The notes under the pieces were generated by a model. The model saw only the letters and a program-made list of their open reading frames with translations, was not told where the DNA came from and made no database searches. From a virus: DNA of 36,559 nt. The stretch lies in IMG/VR virus record IMGVR_UViG_3300003690_001792, positions 1-36,559 of that record. The stretch is one strand, 5' to 3'. Below, one piece after another: positions 1 through 7,011 of the stretch (position 1 is the stretch's first letter; the number at the start of each line of letters is the position of its first letter). Made by a program: the position numbers and the translations under genes.

Positions 1-2
1 GA

Positions 3-1793
3 GAGCGTGACGTGCTACTATGGGATGGTGAGGACGACAGGAAGGTTATACTTCAGTTCGCTGAATATATCAATGACTATGACCCAGATATAATTATTGG
101 TTATAACCTAGTGGGTTATGATATACCCCAAATACTACACAGAGCAAGGTTTCATGGTCTTAAGGGATATAAAAAGATTCTCAACCGTGATAATTCTACA
201 TGGGGTTGGGAACAAGGTAAGAACGATAAAGACCTTAAGATGAACGCTGGAGGGCGCATAATCCTCGATTTACTACGCTGGACTAGGCTAGACTACTCCC
301 TTTCGGGAATACCAAGAGGTCTTAAGTCTGTCTCACAGAGCTTTGGGTTAGAGCCTTTGGAGCTTGATTTCGCAAACAACGACCTTCTAGACTACAGCAT
401 AGAGGAGATAAATGACTATGTATTGTCTGATGTTGATTGTACCATGTATCTATATAACCACTACTTCCCTCAGATACAATATATCGCAGAGACCTTGTGT
501 GTGCCTTTAGCAACATATGTCAATGCTCCAGCTAGCTATATAACTAAGATACTTCAAGGCAGGTCTCTATTTAAGCAAGGGATGGTTACGCTAGACAGGA
601 ATAAAGAGCGACATCCAGAGATATATAAAGCTGATAAGGGTAACTATCAAGCTGCCCATATAGAGCTATATCAGCCCGGTTTCCACAAAAGAAATATAAA
701 AATAGACTTTGGTTCTTTTTATCCTTCTATCTCAATGATGCTTAATCTCGGACCAGACACTACGCAGATAGTAGGCTACGACGAGTATAGTGAGAACATA
801 GAGGAAAAAGATGGTATATTATATATCCCTGATAACAACGTAGGGAAGAGAATAATGGTGCGGATAGATAACTCTAAGAAGAGTTGTTTATACGATATGT
901 GTAGAGAGTTTAATGAAATGCGAAAGCCTTATAAACTTGGTAAGACGAGAGAAGATAAGAGCAAGTCCGATGCTCTTAAAATAATGGTGAATACCTTTTA
1001 TGGTGCCAATGCAAATCCTTATATTAGTTACGGTGATATGGGCGTTAGTATCACTATTACGTCAGTGGCACGCTGGCTACTTCTCTCGGCAGTATCAATC
1101 ATCAGAGGGAGATATGGCGAGGACGCTGTCGTTTATGTACATACGGATGGTATTAATTGCAATGTTGATGTTGATGCTACGTGGCTGGTCAATAGACTAA
1201 GAATACTACTGAAGCACACTTTCTCTAACTGTGAGCCCGAACATATAACAATGGATAAAGACTACTATAGAGAAGGAGTATGGTTACAGATAGGTAATTA
1301 TGTCCTTCGTAATGAAGATGGTAGTCTCACTAAACACGGTAGTACTTTCAAAGCTACCACCCGTTCTAAGTTCTACTTAAAGGTCTTAGAGAGACTAATA
1401 GAATCTAGAATCAATAATACTATAACACAAAAGTTTATAGATAGTTTATATAACTTGGAGGAATATGAGATTAATGACTTTGTTATGCGTAAGTCTATGG
1501 GAAGAGCAAAGGACGCTTATAAGTCACAGACTGATTTAATACTTAAGCTAATAGAGCAGGGAGAGGGTATAGGTATGACTCCTAGCGAAGGAACTACCTT
1601 CTACTATGTTAAAACCAGAGAAGGTTATAAGTTAGAATCTATGGTAAAGGATGTAGATGAGATAGATATAACTTATTACTGGGACACTATAAGCACCCTC
1701 CTTCAGAAGTTTACTCTACAGGAATGGATTAAAAAGTCACCTCCTTTAACCTTACTAGACAAGAAACAACAGAGTTTAATGGAGTGGATATGA
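3..1793 (+). CDS. polB: Family B DNA polymerase, 3' part (5' end outside window)
   Basis: Replicative DNA polymerase of the virus. The reading frame is open to the left edge, so the start and the Exo I region lie outside. Visible in order: Exo II (IIGYNLVGYDIP), Exo III (YVLSD), motif A (DFGSFYPS), motif B (KIMVNTFYG) and motif C (YVHTDG), then a PolB-like C-terminal thumb stretch ending ...LMEWI. All are as expected for a proofreading family B enzyme, except that motif C reads HTD where most relatives have DTD. The second Asp, the better-established metal ligand, is kept. The protein-primed subfamily is not suggested, because no clear TPR insertions are seen and a primase gene lies downstream. 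The last codons overlap the start of the next gene (ATGA) and form part of a 22-bp repeat. Assignment is secure; whether it is archaeal in origin is inference. Confidence 0.95.
   Translation, partial: ERDVLLWDGEDDRKVILQFAEYINDYDPDIIIGYNLVGYDIPQILHRARFHGLKGYKKILNRDNSTWGWEQGKNDKDLKMNAGGRIILDLLRWTRLDYSLSGIPRGLKSVSQSFGLEPLELDFANNDLLDYSIEEINDYVLSDVDCTMYLYNHYFPQIQYIAETLCVPLATYVNAPASYITKILQGRSLFKQGMVTLDRNKERHPEIYKADKGNYQAAHIELYQPGFHKRNIKIDFGSFYPSISMMLNLGPDTTQIVGYDEYSENIEEKDGILYIPDNNVGKRIMVRIDNSKKSCLYDMCREFNEMRKPYKLGKTREDKSKSDALKIMVNTFYGANANPYISYGDMGVSITITSVARWLLLSAVSIIRGRYGEDAVVYVHTDGINCNVDVDATWLVNRLRILLKHTFSNCEPEHITMDKDYYREGVWLQIGNYVLRNEDGSLTKHGSTFKATTRSKFYLKVLERLIESRINNTITQKFIDSLYNLEEYEINDFVMRKSMGRAKDAYKSQTDLILKLIEQGEGIGMTPSEGTTFYYVKTREGYKLESMVKDVDEIDITYYWDTISTLLQKFTLQEWIKKSPPLTLLDKKQQSLMEWI
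1772..1793 (+). repeat. 22-bp direct repeat, copy 1 (polB 3' end)
   Basis: Identical to 2238-2259. It contains the last polB codons, then GGAG, a 5-nt spacer and ATGA, so it holds both the polB stop and the ribosome-binding site and start of the HNH gene. Because it is constrained by polB coding, this is probably the original copy. Confidence 0.9.
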
Positions 1794-2245
1794 TGGAGTG
1801 TACAAAGTGTGGTAAGGATTTCCTCGCTAACTCTGAATTTTGGGAACGGCATCATTTAAAAGAAGGGTTGGCGGGTAGGTATTGTCGATGTAAAGAATGT
1901 ACTAGAGCCTGTAATAGAGCAAGATATCAAAAACCAAGAGGGTGGGGGCGCCAGACCATTTATAATAAGAAGGCTGCTGGACACGTTGTAGATATAGACC
2001 CTGAATATATAGAAAAAATATGGCCTAAAGATAATAAATGCCCATTGCTAGAGCGTGAATTCATAATAGGTATAGGAATACTAAATAAAATGTCACCAAC
2101 CCTAGATAGAATTATACCTGAAAGGGGATATATAAAGGGTAACGTGCTTATAGTATCACATTTAGCTAATCGTATTATGACTAACGCTACAGCGGAACAG
2201 GTAAGGCAAGTAGGAGAGAACATGGAAAAAATAAGAGGAGTTTAA
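1790..2245 (+). CDS. HNH / endonuclease VII-like nuclease, probably free-standing homing type
   Basis: Predicted DNA endonuclease of about 151 residues. The N-terminus carries a Cys-rich zinc site (CTKC at residues 4-7, CRCKECTRAC near 32-41). The C-terminal half has the phage HNH signature: W-x-D-x-x-CP, then SPTLDRI-x5-GYIKGN and an SHLAN asparagine. This pattern is typical of recombination endonuclease VII-like and mobile HNH proteins. The start is taken at the ATG overlapping the polB stop, because GGAG lies 5 nt before it; an in-frame GTG six bases earlier would sit inside the ribosome-binding site. The whole gene lies between two copies of a 22-bp direct repeat, which suggests it was inserted between polB and the next gene. 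Family assignment is good; homing activity is inferred from sequence type and setting. A resolvase role is the alternative. Confidence 0.85.
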   Translation: MMECTKCGKDFLANSEFWERHHLKEGLAGRYCRCKECTRACNRARYQKPRGWGRQTIYNKKAAGHVVDIDPEYIEKIWPKDNKCPLLEREFIIGIGILNKMSPTLDRIIPERGYIKGNVLIVSHLANRIMTNATAEQVRQVGENMEKIRGV

Positions 2246-2259
2246 TGGAGTGGATATGA
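2238..2259 (+). repeat. 22-bp direct repeat, copy 2 (HNH / GIY-YIG junction)
   Basis: Exact second copy of 1772-1793. Here it overlaps the HNH stop (TAA) and supplies GGAG, spacer and ATG for the downstream GIY-YIG gene. Together with copy 1 it brackets the HNH gene. Confidence 0.9.
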
Positions 2260-2714
2260 CCAGTCTGGAAAGCACTATACAAAGAATCAATGAAGTTACT
2301 GCGACTATGGAAGCGCAGGGATTGAAAATCACACCCGCAGTTGTGATTGAATTAACTAAGCAAGCACATAATGAATTTATGAAAGGACAAAGGCGTCCAG
2401 CAATGCCTGATTTTTCTGAACCTCGATTCAACACGGAGATGATAGTTTATACTATACAAAATTCGCAAAACCGAAAGGTATATATAGGAAAAACAATACG
2501 GACGTTCTGTAAGAGGTATTCTAAAGGCAAGTGGTGGAAACACACTGATAACATTGACCTTAATTTTGACCTTGAGAAATACGGATACGCTAATTTTAGA
2601 GTAAACATATACCGTTGTGATACTAAAGAACATATGGATGAAATGGAAGCTAGTTTAATAAGTATAAATTGGGCTGTACGTTATAATAGACGCCCTGAAG
2701 CAGAGGTGAAATAA
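2256..2714 (+). CDS. GIY-YIG endonuclease-domain protein
   Basis: About 152 residues. Residues 63-78 read MIVYTIQN...NRKVYIG, a GIY-YIG core in which the first tripeptide is YTI. It is followed by KTIRTFCKRY, with the expected conserved basic positions, and EMEASLI near 130, which fits the conserved metal-binding Glu. About 60 helical residues precede the nuclease domain and may bind DNA or a partner. Start: the ATG 5 nt after GGAG; a GTG at 2250 is in frame but overlaps that site. It ends in TAATG, shared with a possible next start. It may be a second free-standing homing nuclease or a nuclease with a role in viral replication; the sequence does not decide. With the HNH gene it makes two nuclease genes directly behind polB. 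Confidence 0.8.
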   Translation: MTSLESTIQRINEVTATMEAQGLKITPAVVIELTKQAHNEFMKGQRRPAMPDFSEPRFNTEMIVYTIQNSQNRKVYIGKTIRTFCKRYSKGKWWKHTDNIDLNFDLEKYGYANFRVNIYRCDTKEHMDEMEASLISINWAVRYNRRPEAEVK

Positions 2715-2917
2715 TGGGCCAATCTTTATATAGGTATATCACTCATAGGTTAAGTAGGCTAGATGTCTACGTCGGTAAGTACGGCATCTTTGGCCTACTA
2801 AGGAGAATAAAAAAATGGACGAAAATGATGGTAAAAAGCTTTCTGCGTTTCTTAAAGACGCTGAAGTCAAAGTGGTTTGGCGAGAAGAAGAAAGAACAAA
2901 AGTTGGGAGGGGAATGA
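2714..2917 (+). CDS. Possible small basic protein (uncertain)
   Basis: A 67-codon frame starting in a TAATG overlap with the GIY-YIG stop and preceded by a strong GAGGTGA ribosome-binding site. The product is very basic, with a Lys-rich C-terminal half (RRIKKWTK..., GEKKKEQK), and resembles nothing I recognise. Against it: the last third overlaps the better-supported gene at 2815 in another frame, and its 5' part covers a TATA-like element. Either it is a real overlapping gene or the segment to 2814 is a leader region for the next gene. Confidence 0.4.
   Translation: MGQSLYRYITHRLSRLDVYVGKYGIFGLLRRIKKWTKMMVKSFLRFLKTLKSKWFGEKKKEQKLGGE
2724..2732 (+). promoter_or_regulatory. Candidate archaeal TATA box
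   Basis: CTTTATATA, followed by GG, matches the archaeal TATA consensus exactly. It lies about 90 nt before the ATG at 2815, so initiation some 25 nt downstream would give a leader of roughly 60 nt. The same 11-mer stands before the tail tube gene on the other strand. CTTTATATA also occurs inside coding sequence near 8419, so sequence alone is weak proof. Confidence 0.4.
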
Positions 2918-3009
2918 TTACAAATGATGACGAAAATTTTGTATACCTCACTGGCGAAAAAGGGACGGTTATTGTTAATAAAAAGGACATTATCGCAATC
3001 AAGCAGTGA
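2815..3009 (+). CDS. Small protein, probably a beta-barrel
   Basis: 64 residues, starting 9 nt after AGGAG. I do not recognise a family. The pattern KVVWREE...VGRGMITNDDENFVYLTGEKGTVIVNKKDIIAIKQ alternates short hydrophobic strands with turns, as in small Sm-like or KOW-like barrels, so a nucleic-acid or protein-binding barrel is a reasonable guess but no more. It ends 6 nt before the glycosyltransferase start and is probably co-transcribed with it. Confidence 0.7.
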   Translation: MDENDGKKLSAFLKDAEVKVVWREEERTKVGRGMITNDDENFVYLTGEKGTVIVNKKDIIAIKQ

Positions 3010-3015
3010 GGTAGT

Positions 3016-4536
3016 ATGATGACGCTTCCCGCGACCTCGCAAACGACCAGTAACCTCACGCACATTGCAAACAAACTAAGCGGCCCAGAGACAGGAGAAC
3101 TTAAATGGGATACTCCTAAAAAGGGTAAGCTCAGAATAATGCCTATATCTGATAGCCCATGGGCTCCTACTGGGTTCGGTACTAATACTAAAAATGTATC
3201 TGCTATACTAACCAAAGATGGCCATCATATAGGTTATGCTGGTTGCCAAAATCCTGTGCATACTAAATATACTACTGAGTGGCCTTTAGGACAAACAGAG
3301 GAAAAGGTAGAGTGGGAGAACCTACCCATAATATATCCGGGCAAAGAACGGTTCGGAGAACAGAGTTTTAAACATTGGCAAGCAAATTTCAAGCCTGATG
3401 TGATATGGACACACTTAGATTTCCAAATGTTCCAGCATGTAGCTGGTTTCAAACGACCAGATAAAGCTACTATTCCCTTATATAATGACGATGGGAACTT
3501 ATTAAATAGAAAGGAACGGACTCAACTTGTAACTAATATGTTCAAAGAGATAGCCAAGGGCCCTCCGTGGAAATGGGCTGCTACTATTCCTTTTGATGGT
3601 CAACCATGCGTCAAAAGTTGGCAACAACTTCTCGACCAAATAGATTATAAAATTTGCATGTCTCGATATGGTCAATTGTGTATGGAAGAAGACTTCGTGG
3701 GGTGCGAAGAGTCATGGTATATGCCTCATGGTGTAGATTGTAATTTATTTAAACCTAAGCTCAATCCTATGTATGGGAAAAAACCATTGAAAGATATAGC
3801 TGATGGGGCATTTGTGGTAGGGTGCGTAGCAAGAAATCAACATAGAAAGAATATACCTCGGTTGGTAAAGGGGTTTAAAGAATTTGTAGATAGAAACGAT
3901 TTAGGACCAGACCAAGCTAAACTTATATTACATATGGATTGGAATGATGATATGGGTTGGAAATTCCCAGCCTTTGCACAAATATATAACTTAGAAAAAT
4001 ATTTGCTACCTACTTTGATGGGAGTCTTAGATGCAGGTGAAGCTCCAGATGAGGCAGGAATGGTTGATTTATACAATTGTATGGACGTCTTTGTCTTACC
4101 TACGGCTGGAGAAGGCTTTGGTATTCCCACCATAGAAGCGATGGCGTGTGGAGTGCCAGTGTGTGTGACAAATTATACTACAGCTTGGGAAATTATAAAA
4201 GAAGATAACCCAGAAACAGCGGTATTTCCTCTCTTTCCTTTAGGACAGGATGCTAAGGGTGGTAGAGACTACCTAGAAGAAGAAGATATATGTAAGGCTG
4301 GTATATTGCTCCCTTATAAAGATATGTGGTGGGACACACCTAAACGGGCATCCCCTCAAAGAGCCATATGTTCTGAAATAGCTATAGCCGATGCGCTAGA
4401 CTACTACTATCACAATCCAACGGAAAGAATTAAAGCAGGAAAAGCTGCAAGAGAAAAATGTAAAAAGGAATATGACTGGCCGGTATTAGAAAAACGATGG
4501 TTGGCACTGGCTAAGGTATGGGAGGAAAGAAAATGA
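3016..4536 (+). CDS. Glycosyltransferase, GT4 type (GT-B fold)
   Basis: About 506 residues. It would transfer a sugar from a nucleotide-sugar donor to an unknown acceptor, possibly modified DNA bases, a virion protein or a host surface glycan. The N-terminal Rossmann half carries the glycine loop WAPTGFGTNT near residue 49-58. The C-terminal half carries GCVARNQHRKNIPRLVKGF, the HMDWND strand and the donor-binding signature GEGFGIPTIEAMACGVP, with Glu at about 366 and 374 (E-x7-E). This is the standard GT4 retaining layout. About 35 low-complexity residues precede the first domain. The start is one of two adjacent ATGs after GAGGT. The stop overlaps the next start (ATGA), so it is coupled to the HAD-like gene. 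Fold is secure; donor and acceptor are unknown. Confidence 0.9.
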   Translation: MMTLPATSQTTSNLTHIANKLSGPETGELKWDTPKKGKLRIMPISDSPWAPTGFGTNTKNVSAILTKDGHHIGYAGCQNPVHTKYTTEWPLGQTEEKVEWENLPIIYPGKERFGEQSFKHWQANFKPDVIWTHLDFQMFQHVAGFKRPDKATIPLYNDDGNLLNRKERTQLVTNMFKEIAKGPPWKWAATIPFDGQPCVKSWQQLLDQIDYKICMSRYGQLCMEEDFVGCEESWYMPHGVDCNLFKPKLNPMYGKKPLKDIADGAFVVGCVARNQHRKNIPRLVKGFKEFVDRNDLGPDQAKLILHMDWNDDMGWKFPAFAQIYNLEKYLLPTLMGVLDAGEAPDEAGMVDLYNCMDVFVLPTAGEGFGIPTIEAMACGVPVCVTNYTTAWEIIKEDNPETAVFPLFPLGQDAKGGRDYLEEEDICKAGILLPYKDMWWDTPKRASPQRAICSEIAIADALDYYYHNPTERIKAGKAAREKCKKEYDWPVLEKRWLALAKVWEERK

Positions 4537-4895
4537 ATTTAATATTTAATTTAGATGGAGTTATATGTAATGAAGAAGATGTTCTTCTAATGAAACACTG
4601 TAGGCCCCTTGTTAACGTTACTGAATTTATGCAGTGGCTTGTAAAAGAAGGTCATCATATAACTATATGGTGTGAAAGAGAAAATACTCTGGAAATGAAA
4701 ATGATGACTGAATCTTGGTTAATGTTAAATCAAATCCCTTATGATAGGCTTTTGTTTGATAGACCAAAAGACCCAGTTTATGTTAGCGACACACCCCCCA
4801 ATGCAAAGTATTTAAGAGGATGGGGAGATAATGAAATAGTCGCAGCAATGTTTGAGGAATGGAAAGCATGGATAACCAACAAGGAACAGGAATAG
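4533..4895 (+). CDS. HAD-like fold protein with altered catalytic residues
   Basis: 120 residues, starting at an ATG 7 nt after GGAGG inside the end of the glycosyltransferase gene. It resembles small phage HAD proteins: motif I region LIFNLDGVIC at residues 3-12, then EGHHITIWCER where motif II is normally WTAR, then RLLFDRPKDPVYVSDTP covering motifs III-IV. The nucleophile Asp of DxDG is Asn here, and the motif II Thr/Ser is Cys. Phosphatase activity by the usual aspartyl mechanism is therefore unlikely. It may be a binding or structural version, or use different chemistry. Its coupling to the glycosyltransferase suggests work on a sugar phosphate, but that is inference. Confidence 0.7.
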   Translation: MNLIFNLDGVICNEEDVLLMKHCRPLVNVTEFMQWLVKEGHHITIWCERENTLEMKMMTESWLMLNQIPYDRLLFDRPKDPVYVSDTPPNAKYLRGWGDNEIVAAMFEEWKAWITNKEQE

Positions 4896-5167
4896 GAGCG
4901 GTTGGACCGCTAGTAAAAGTCACATGGAATGACGCAGCAGCGCAGATAAAGATACACAGAATCAATGCCTTAGACCCAACAGAACATCTAGCGGTATGTG
5001 AAACTATAGGGGAACTAATAATAGATGACCCAAAGGCTTTAATACTACTGCAACACTGGTCTGATACAGATGGCATAGACATCTTAGCAATCCCTAGGGA
5101 TTGGTGTCAAAAAATAGAAGTGATAAAGGAATGTATTACAGAGAGTTCGGAATCCCAGCCAGAATAG
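4868..5167 (+). CDS. Small protein of unknown function
   Basis: 99 residues if started at the ATG 9 nt after GAGGA (an earlier ATG at 4859 touches that site). It overlaps both the HAD-like gene and the primase gene. Features: KVTWNDAAAQ near 18-27, CETIGELIIDDPKALILL, and a C-terminal IPRDWCQKIEVI strand. This W-x-DA ... TIGxL ... IPxxW layout is common in short phage proteins that look like small beta-barrels, but I know no function for it. Confidence 0.65.
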   Translation: MDNQQGTGIGAVGPLVKVTWNDAAAQIKIHRINALDPTEHLAVCETIGELIIDDPKALILLQHWSDTDGIDILAIPRDWCQKIEVIKECITESSESQPE

Positions 5168-6198
5168 ATAGATGTTATACAGTTGAAGAACTGGAAACAA
5201 ATATTAAAAAGTATAATGGCAAGAAGAATTGCTATGCTAGTGTTTATGTATTTGATGATGAAGCTGAGATAGTAAAGGGTAAGACCAACTATGAATCAGC
5301 TATGATTAACACTATATGGTTCGATTTCGACCACAACAAGGATGTAGAAAAATGTTTAAAGGATGTAAGGAAATTTATACGCCGGTTTTGCAACCCGCTA
5401 AAGATTACCCCGAGGATATATCTTACAGGGGGAAAGGGCTTTCAAATGAATATAGACTTTCTCACCCCAGTGGACTTACCGGCACACATAAAGCGACAAG
5501 CTATTCAAAAGTATTTAGCCTTTCTTAAAAAGAAATACTACTTGAATACGCTGGATGATATATGCATTAAGAATAGTATCTCGAGTATGAGGCGTATAGT
5601 TAATACTGCCTATATTTCAAAAATAGAAGGAACTCCTACAGGGGTGTGGTGCACCCAATTTACTGTAGACGCTATTATGTCTAATGATATAGCTGCAATT
5701 TATGCTATGGCTATGGAAGATAACGGAGGCGTTATTGCCCCAGTTAAAAGTGCTAAAGCACAGAGAAGATTTATAGAATTTATCTGTGATGAACACGAAG
5801 TTAAGCACACCGTTTCTAACGGTATAGATTTACTGTTGAGGAGAATAGAAGAGGCTACAAGCTCTATTAGTCATAGCTTTGGTATGACTAGTGGTAATAT
5901 TAAGCCCCCTAGGGAGATAGTATTAGACTTAATAGAGCGCAATATAAAGCTTGGATGTAGCAACCACGAGGAGAATAAGGTCATCGCGTTTGAATTAATC
6001 AACGCCGGATGGTCTGATAGTGACATATCTTTCGTGTTCAGGAGTATATATAATGAGCCCGCCGGAAATTGGGGTTGGTATTCGAACGACCCTAATAAAG
6101 CTGGTTCTAATATAATAGCTCTTAGAGCGAAAGGTATAAATAGGTACTCGGGTGATAAGTTACATGAGTTAAAGGTCCGCATAGCTGCGGATAAGTGA
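5131..6198 (+). CDS. Archaeo-eukaryotic-type primase (AEP superfamily)
   Basis: 355 residues. It would make primers for the PolB encoded upstream. Motif I is NTIWFDFD, with metal-binding Asp at about 65 and 67. Motif II is YLTGGKGFQMNIDF, which matches the G-G-x-G-F-H block of viral AEP primases but with Gln (about 105) where the nucleotide-binding His is usual. SSMRRIVNTAYI near 151-162 fits the motif III region. The C-terminal 90 residues (LGCSNHEENKVIAFELINAGWSDSDI...) look like a helical PriCT-like domain. Start: the ATG at 5131 with GTGAT 6 nt before; a TTG/GTG frame extends ten codons further upstream, so a longer start is possible. No separate large subunit or helicase is seen nearby. 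Family assignment is good, activity is unproven. Confidence 0.85.
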   Translation: MYYREFGIPARIDRCYTVEELETNIKKYNGKKNCYASVYVFDDEAEIVKGKTNYESAMINTIWFDFDHNKDVEKCLKDVRKFIRRFCNPLKITPRIYLTGGKGFQMNIDFLTPVDLPAHIKRQAIQKYLAFLKKKYYLNTLDDICIKNSISSMRRIVNTAYISKIEGTPTGVWCTQFTVDAIMSNDIAAIYAMAMEDNGGVIAPVKSAKAQRRFIEFICDEHEVKHTVSNGIDLLLRRIEEATSSISHSFGMTSGNIKPPREIVLDLIERNIKLGCSNHEENKVIAFELINAGWSDSDISFVFRSIYNEPAGNWGWYSNDPNKAGSNIIALRAKGINRYSGDKLHELKVRIAADK

Positions 6199-6211
6199 AA
6201 CAGGTGATAAA

Positions 6212-6592
6212 ATGGCAAACATGAAACGACTAGAGAAAAGGCTAGAAAATATGGAAAAGTGGGCGAAGGATTTAGAACGTGGTTCTGGACCAGCGCAAAC
6301 TATGGAGAACATGAATTGGCTGGTTGGCCAAACTAGACTGTTGGGTGACAGACTTCAACAGGCTGAAGAAGCAGCAAATGGTGCTTCAATGGCTATACAG
6401 CGTAACAATGAGATTCTCCAAGAATTTCTTGACAAGCACGACATGATACGTGACTGGCAAGTATATTTGGAAGAGCTCCAAAAACGAGCAGAAGAGGAAG
6501 AGAAAAATGCCCTTCAAAAGCAAGAAACAGAGAGCGTGGATGCACGCAAAGAAGCCGAAGATGGCGAAGAAGTGGGAGAAGGAGACGCCTAA
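6212..6592 (+). CDS. Coiled-coil protein, unknown function
   Basis: 126 residues after an AGGTGAT site. Almost entirely charged helix: MKRLEKRLENMEKWAKDLE at the start, a central RLLGDRLQQAEEAANGASM segment, and a Glu/Lys-rich acidic tail (EEEEKNALQKQETESVDARKEAEDGEEVGEGDA). A coiled-coil oligomer is likely. Its acidic tail is encoded in the same DNA as the very basic protein starting at 6507 in another frame. No enzyme motif is visible. Confidence 0.75.
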   Translation: MANMKRLEKRLENMEKWAKDLERGSGPAQTMENMNWLVGQTRLLGDRLQQAEEAANGASMAIQRNNEILQEFLDKHDMIRDWQVYLEELQKRAEEEEKNALQKQETESVDARKEAEDGEEVGEGDA

Positions 6593-6662
6593 AGGCGCTA
6601 AATTACCCACCAAAGCCAAGAAGCGAAAGAAAAAAACGGGACGCCGTAAAAAGAAAAGGTGA
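6507..6662 (+). CDS. Small Lys/Arg-rich phage protein (PFKSKxQRxWM type)
   Basis: 51 residues, beginning inside the previous gene after GAGGAAGAG. The N-terminus MPFKSKKQRAWMHAKKPK, followed by MAKKWEKETPKGAKLP, is a pattern I recognise from many small phage proteins of unknown function, which is why this start is preferred over an upstream in-frame ATG at 6450. The C-terminus is a run of Lys and Arg, so nucleic-acid binding is plausible. Its stop overlaps the ribosome-binding site of the next gene. Confidence 0.8.
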   Translation: MPFKSKKQRAWMHAKKPKMAKKWEKETPKGAKLPTKAKKRKKKTGRRKKKR

Positions 6663-6668
6663 TTAATC

Positions 6669-6896
6669 ATGGCAAAAGATAAAAAAGAGACGAAAGCGGA
6701 ACCAAAGCCGGAGCCTGAGCGCAAAGCCCAGCCCGAGCCCGCACCAGCGCCCGAACCTGAAGTATTAGCAGCTTTGGGTGTAGGGGACAAGCATGACACG
6801 CTGCCTAAAGATGATAATACTGGGGATGACCTAGTTCTTCATGACTCTGGACAGCTAGGACGATGGAAAGAAGGGAACTTCATACCCGTAAGGTGA
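6669..6896 (+). CDS. Small Pro/Glu-rich protein
   Basis: 75 residues behind AGGTGAT. The first 30 residues are a disordered EPKPEPE/APAPEPE tract. The rest (DDLVLHDSGQLGRWKEGNFIPVR) may be a short folded or binding tail. No family recognised. It sits in the middle of the chain of six tightly spaced small genes between the primase and the methyltransferase. Confidence 0.7.
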   Translation: MAKDKKETKAEPKPEPERKAQPEPAPAPEPEVLAALGVGDKHDTLPKDDNTGDDLVLHDSGQLGRWKEGNFIPVR

Positions 6897-6900
6897 TAAC

Positions 6901-7011
6901 ATGGTATTCGGAAAAAAGAAAGCAACTAAAAAGGCTGCGCCTAAAAAGGAACTGATGCATACTTGCAAACCCAGAGATAAAACTGGTTGCAAGGCTTGCG
7001 CGGAGAAATAA
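6901..7011 (+). CDS. 36-residue micro-protein with Cys/His cluster
   Basis: Starts after AGGTGATAAC, the same type of ribosome-binding site as its neighbours. A Lys/Ala-rich N-terminus (FGKKKATKKAAPKK) is followed by HTCKPRDKTGCKACAEK, giving H-x-C-x7-C-x2-C. That could bind one zinc ion, perhaps as a dimer. The stop overlaps the next ATG (TAATG), which supports translation of both. Confidence 0.6.
   Translation: MVFGKKKATKKAAPKKELMHTCKPRDKTGCKACAEK

Noticed and set aside
1428-1450. TATA-like sequences inside polB, HNH and RNR genes
   Set aside because: They lie inside coding sequence of an AT-rich genome with no gene start at the right distance, so chance is the better explanation.
2739-3215. 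158-codon open frame on the - strand
   Set aside because: It is antisense to the well-supported genes at 2815 and 3016, has no ribosome-binding site and no protein-like domain pattern.
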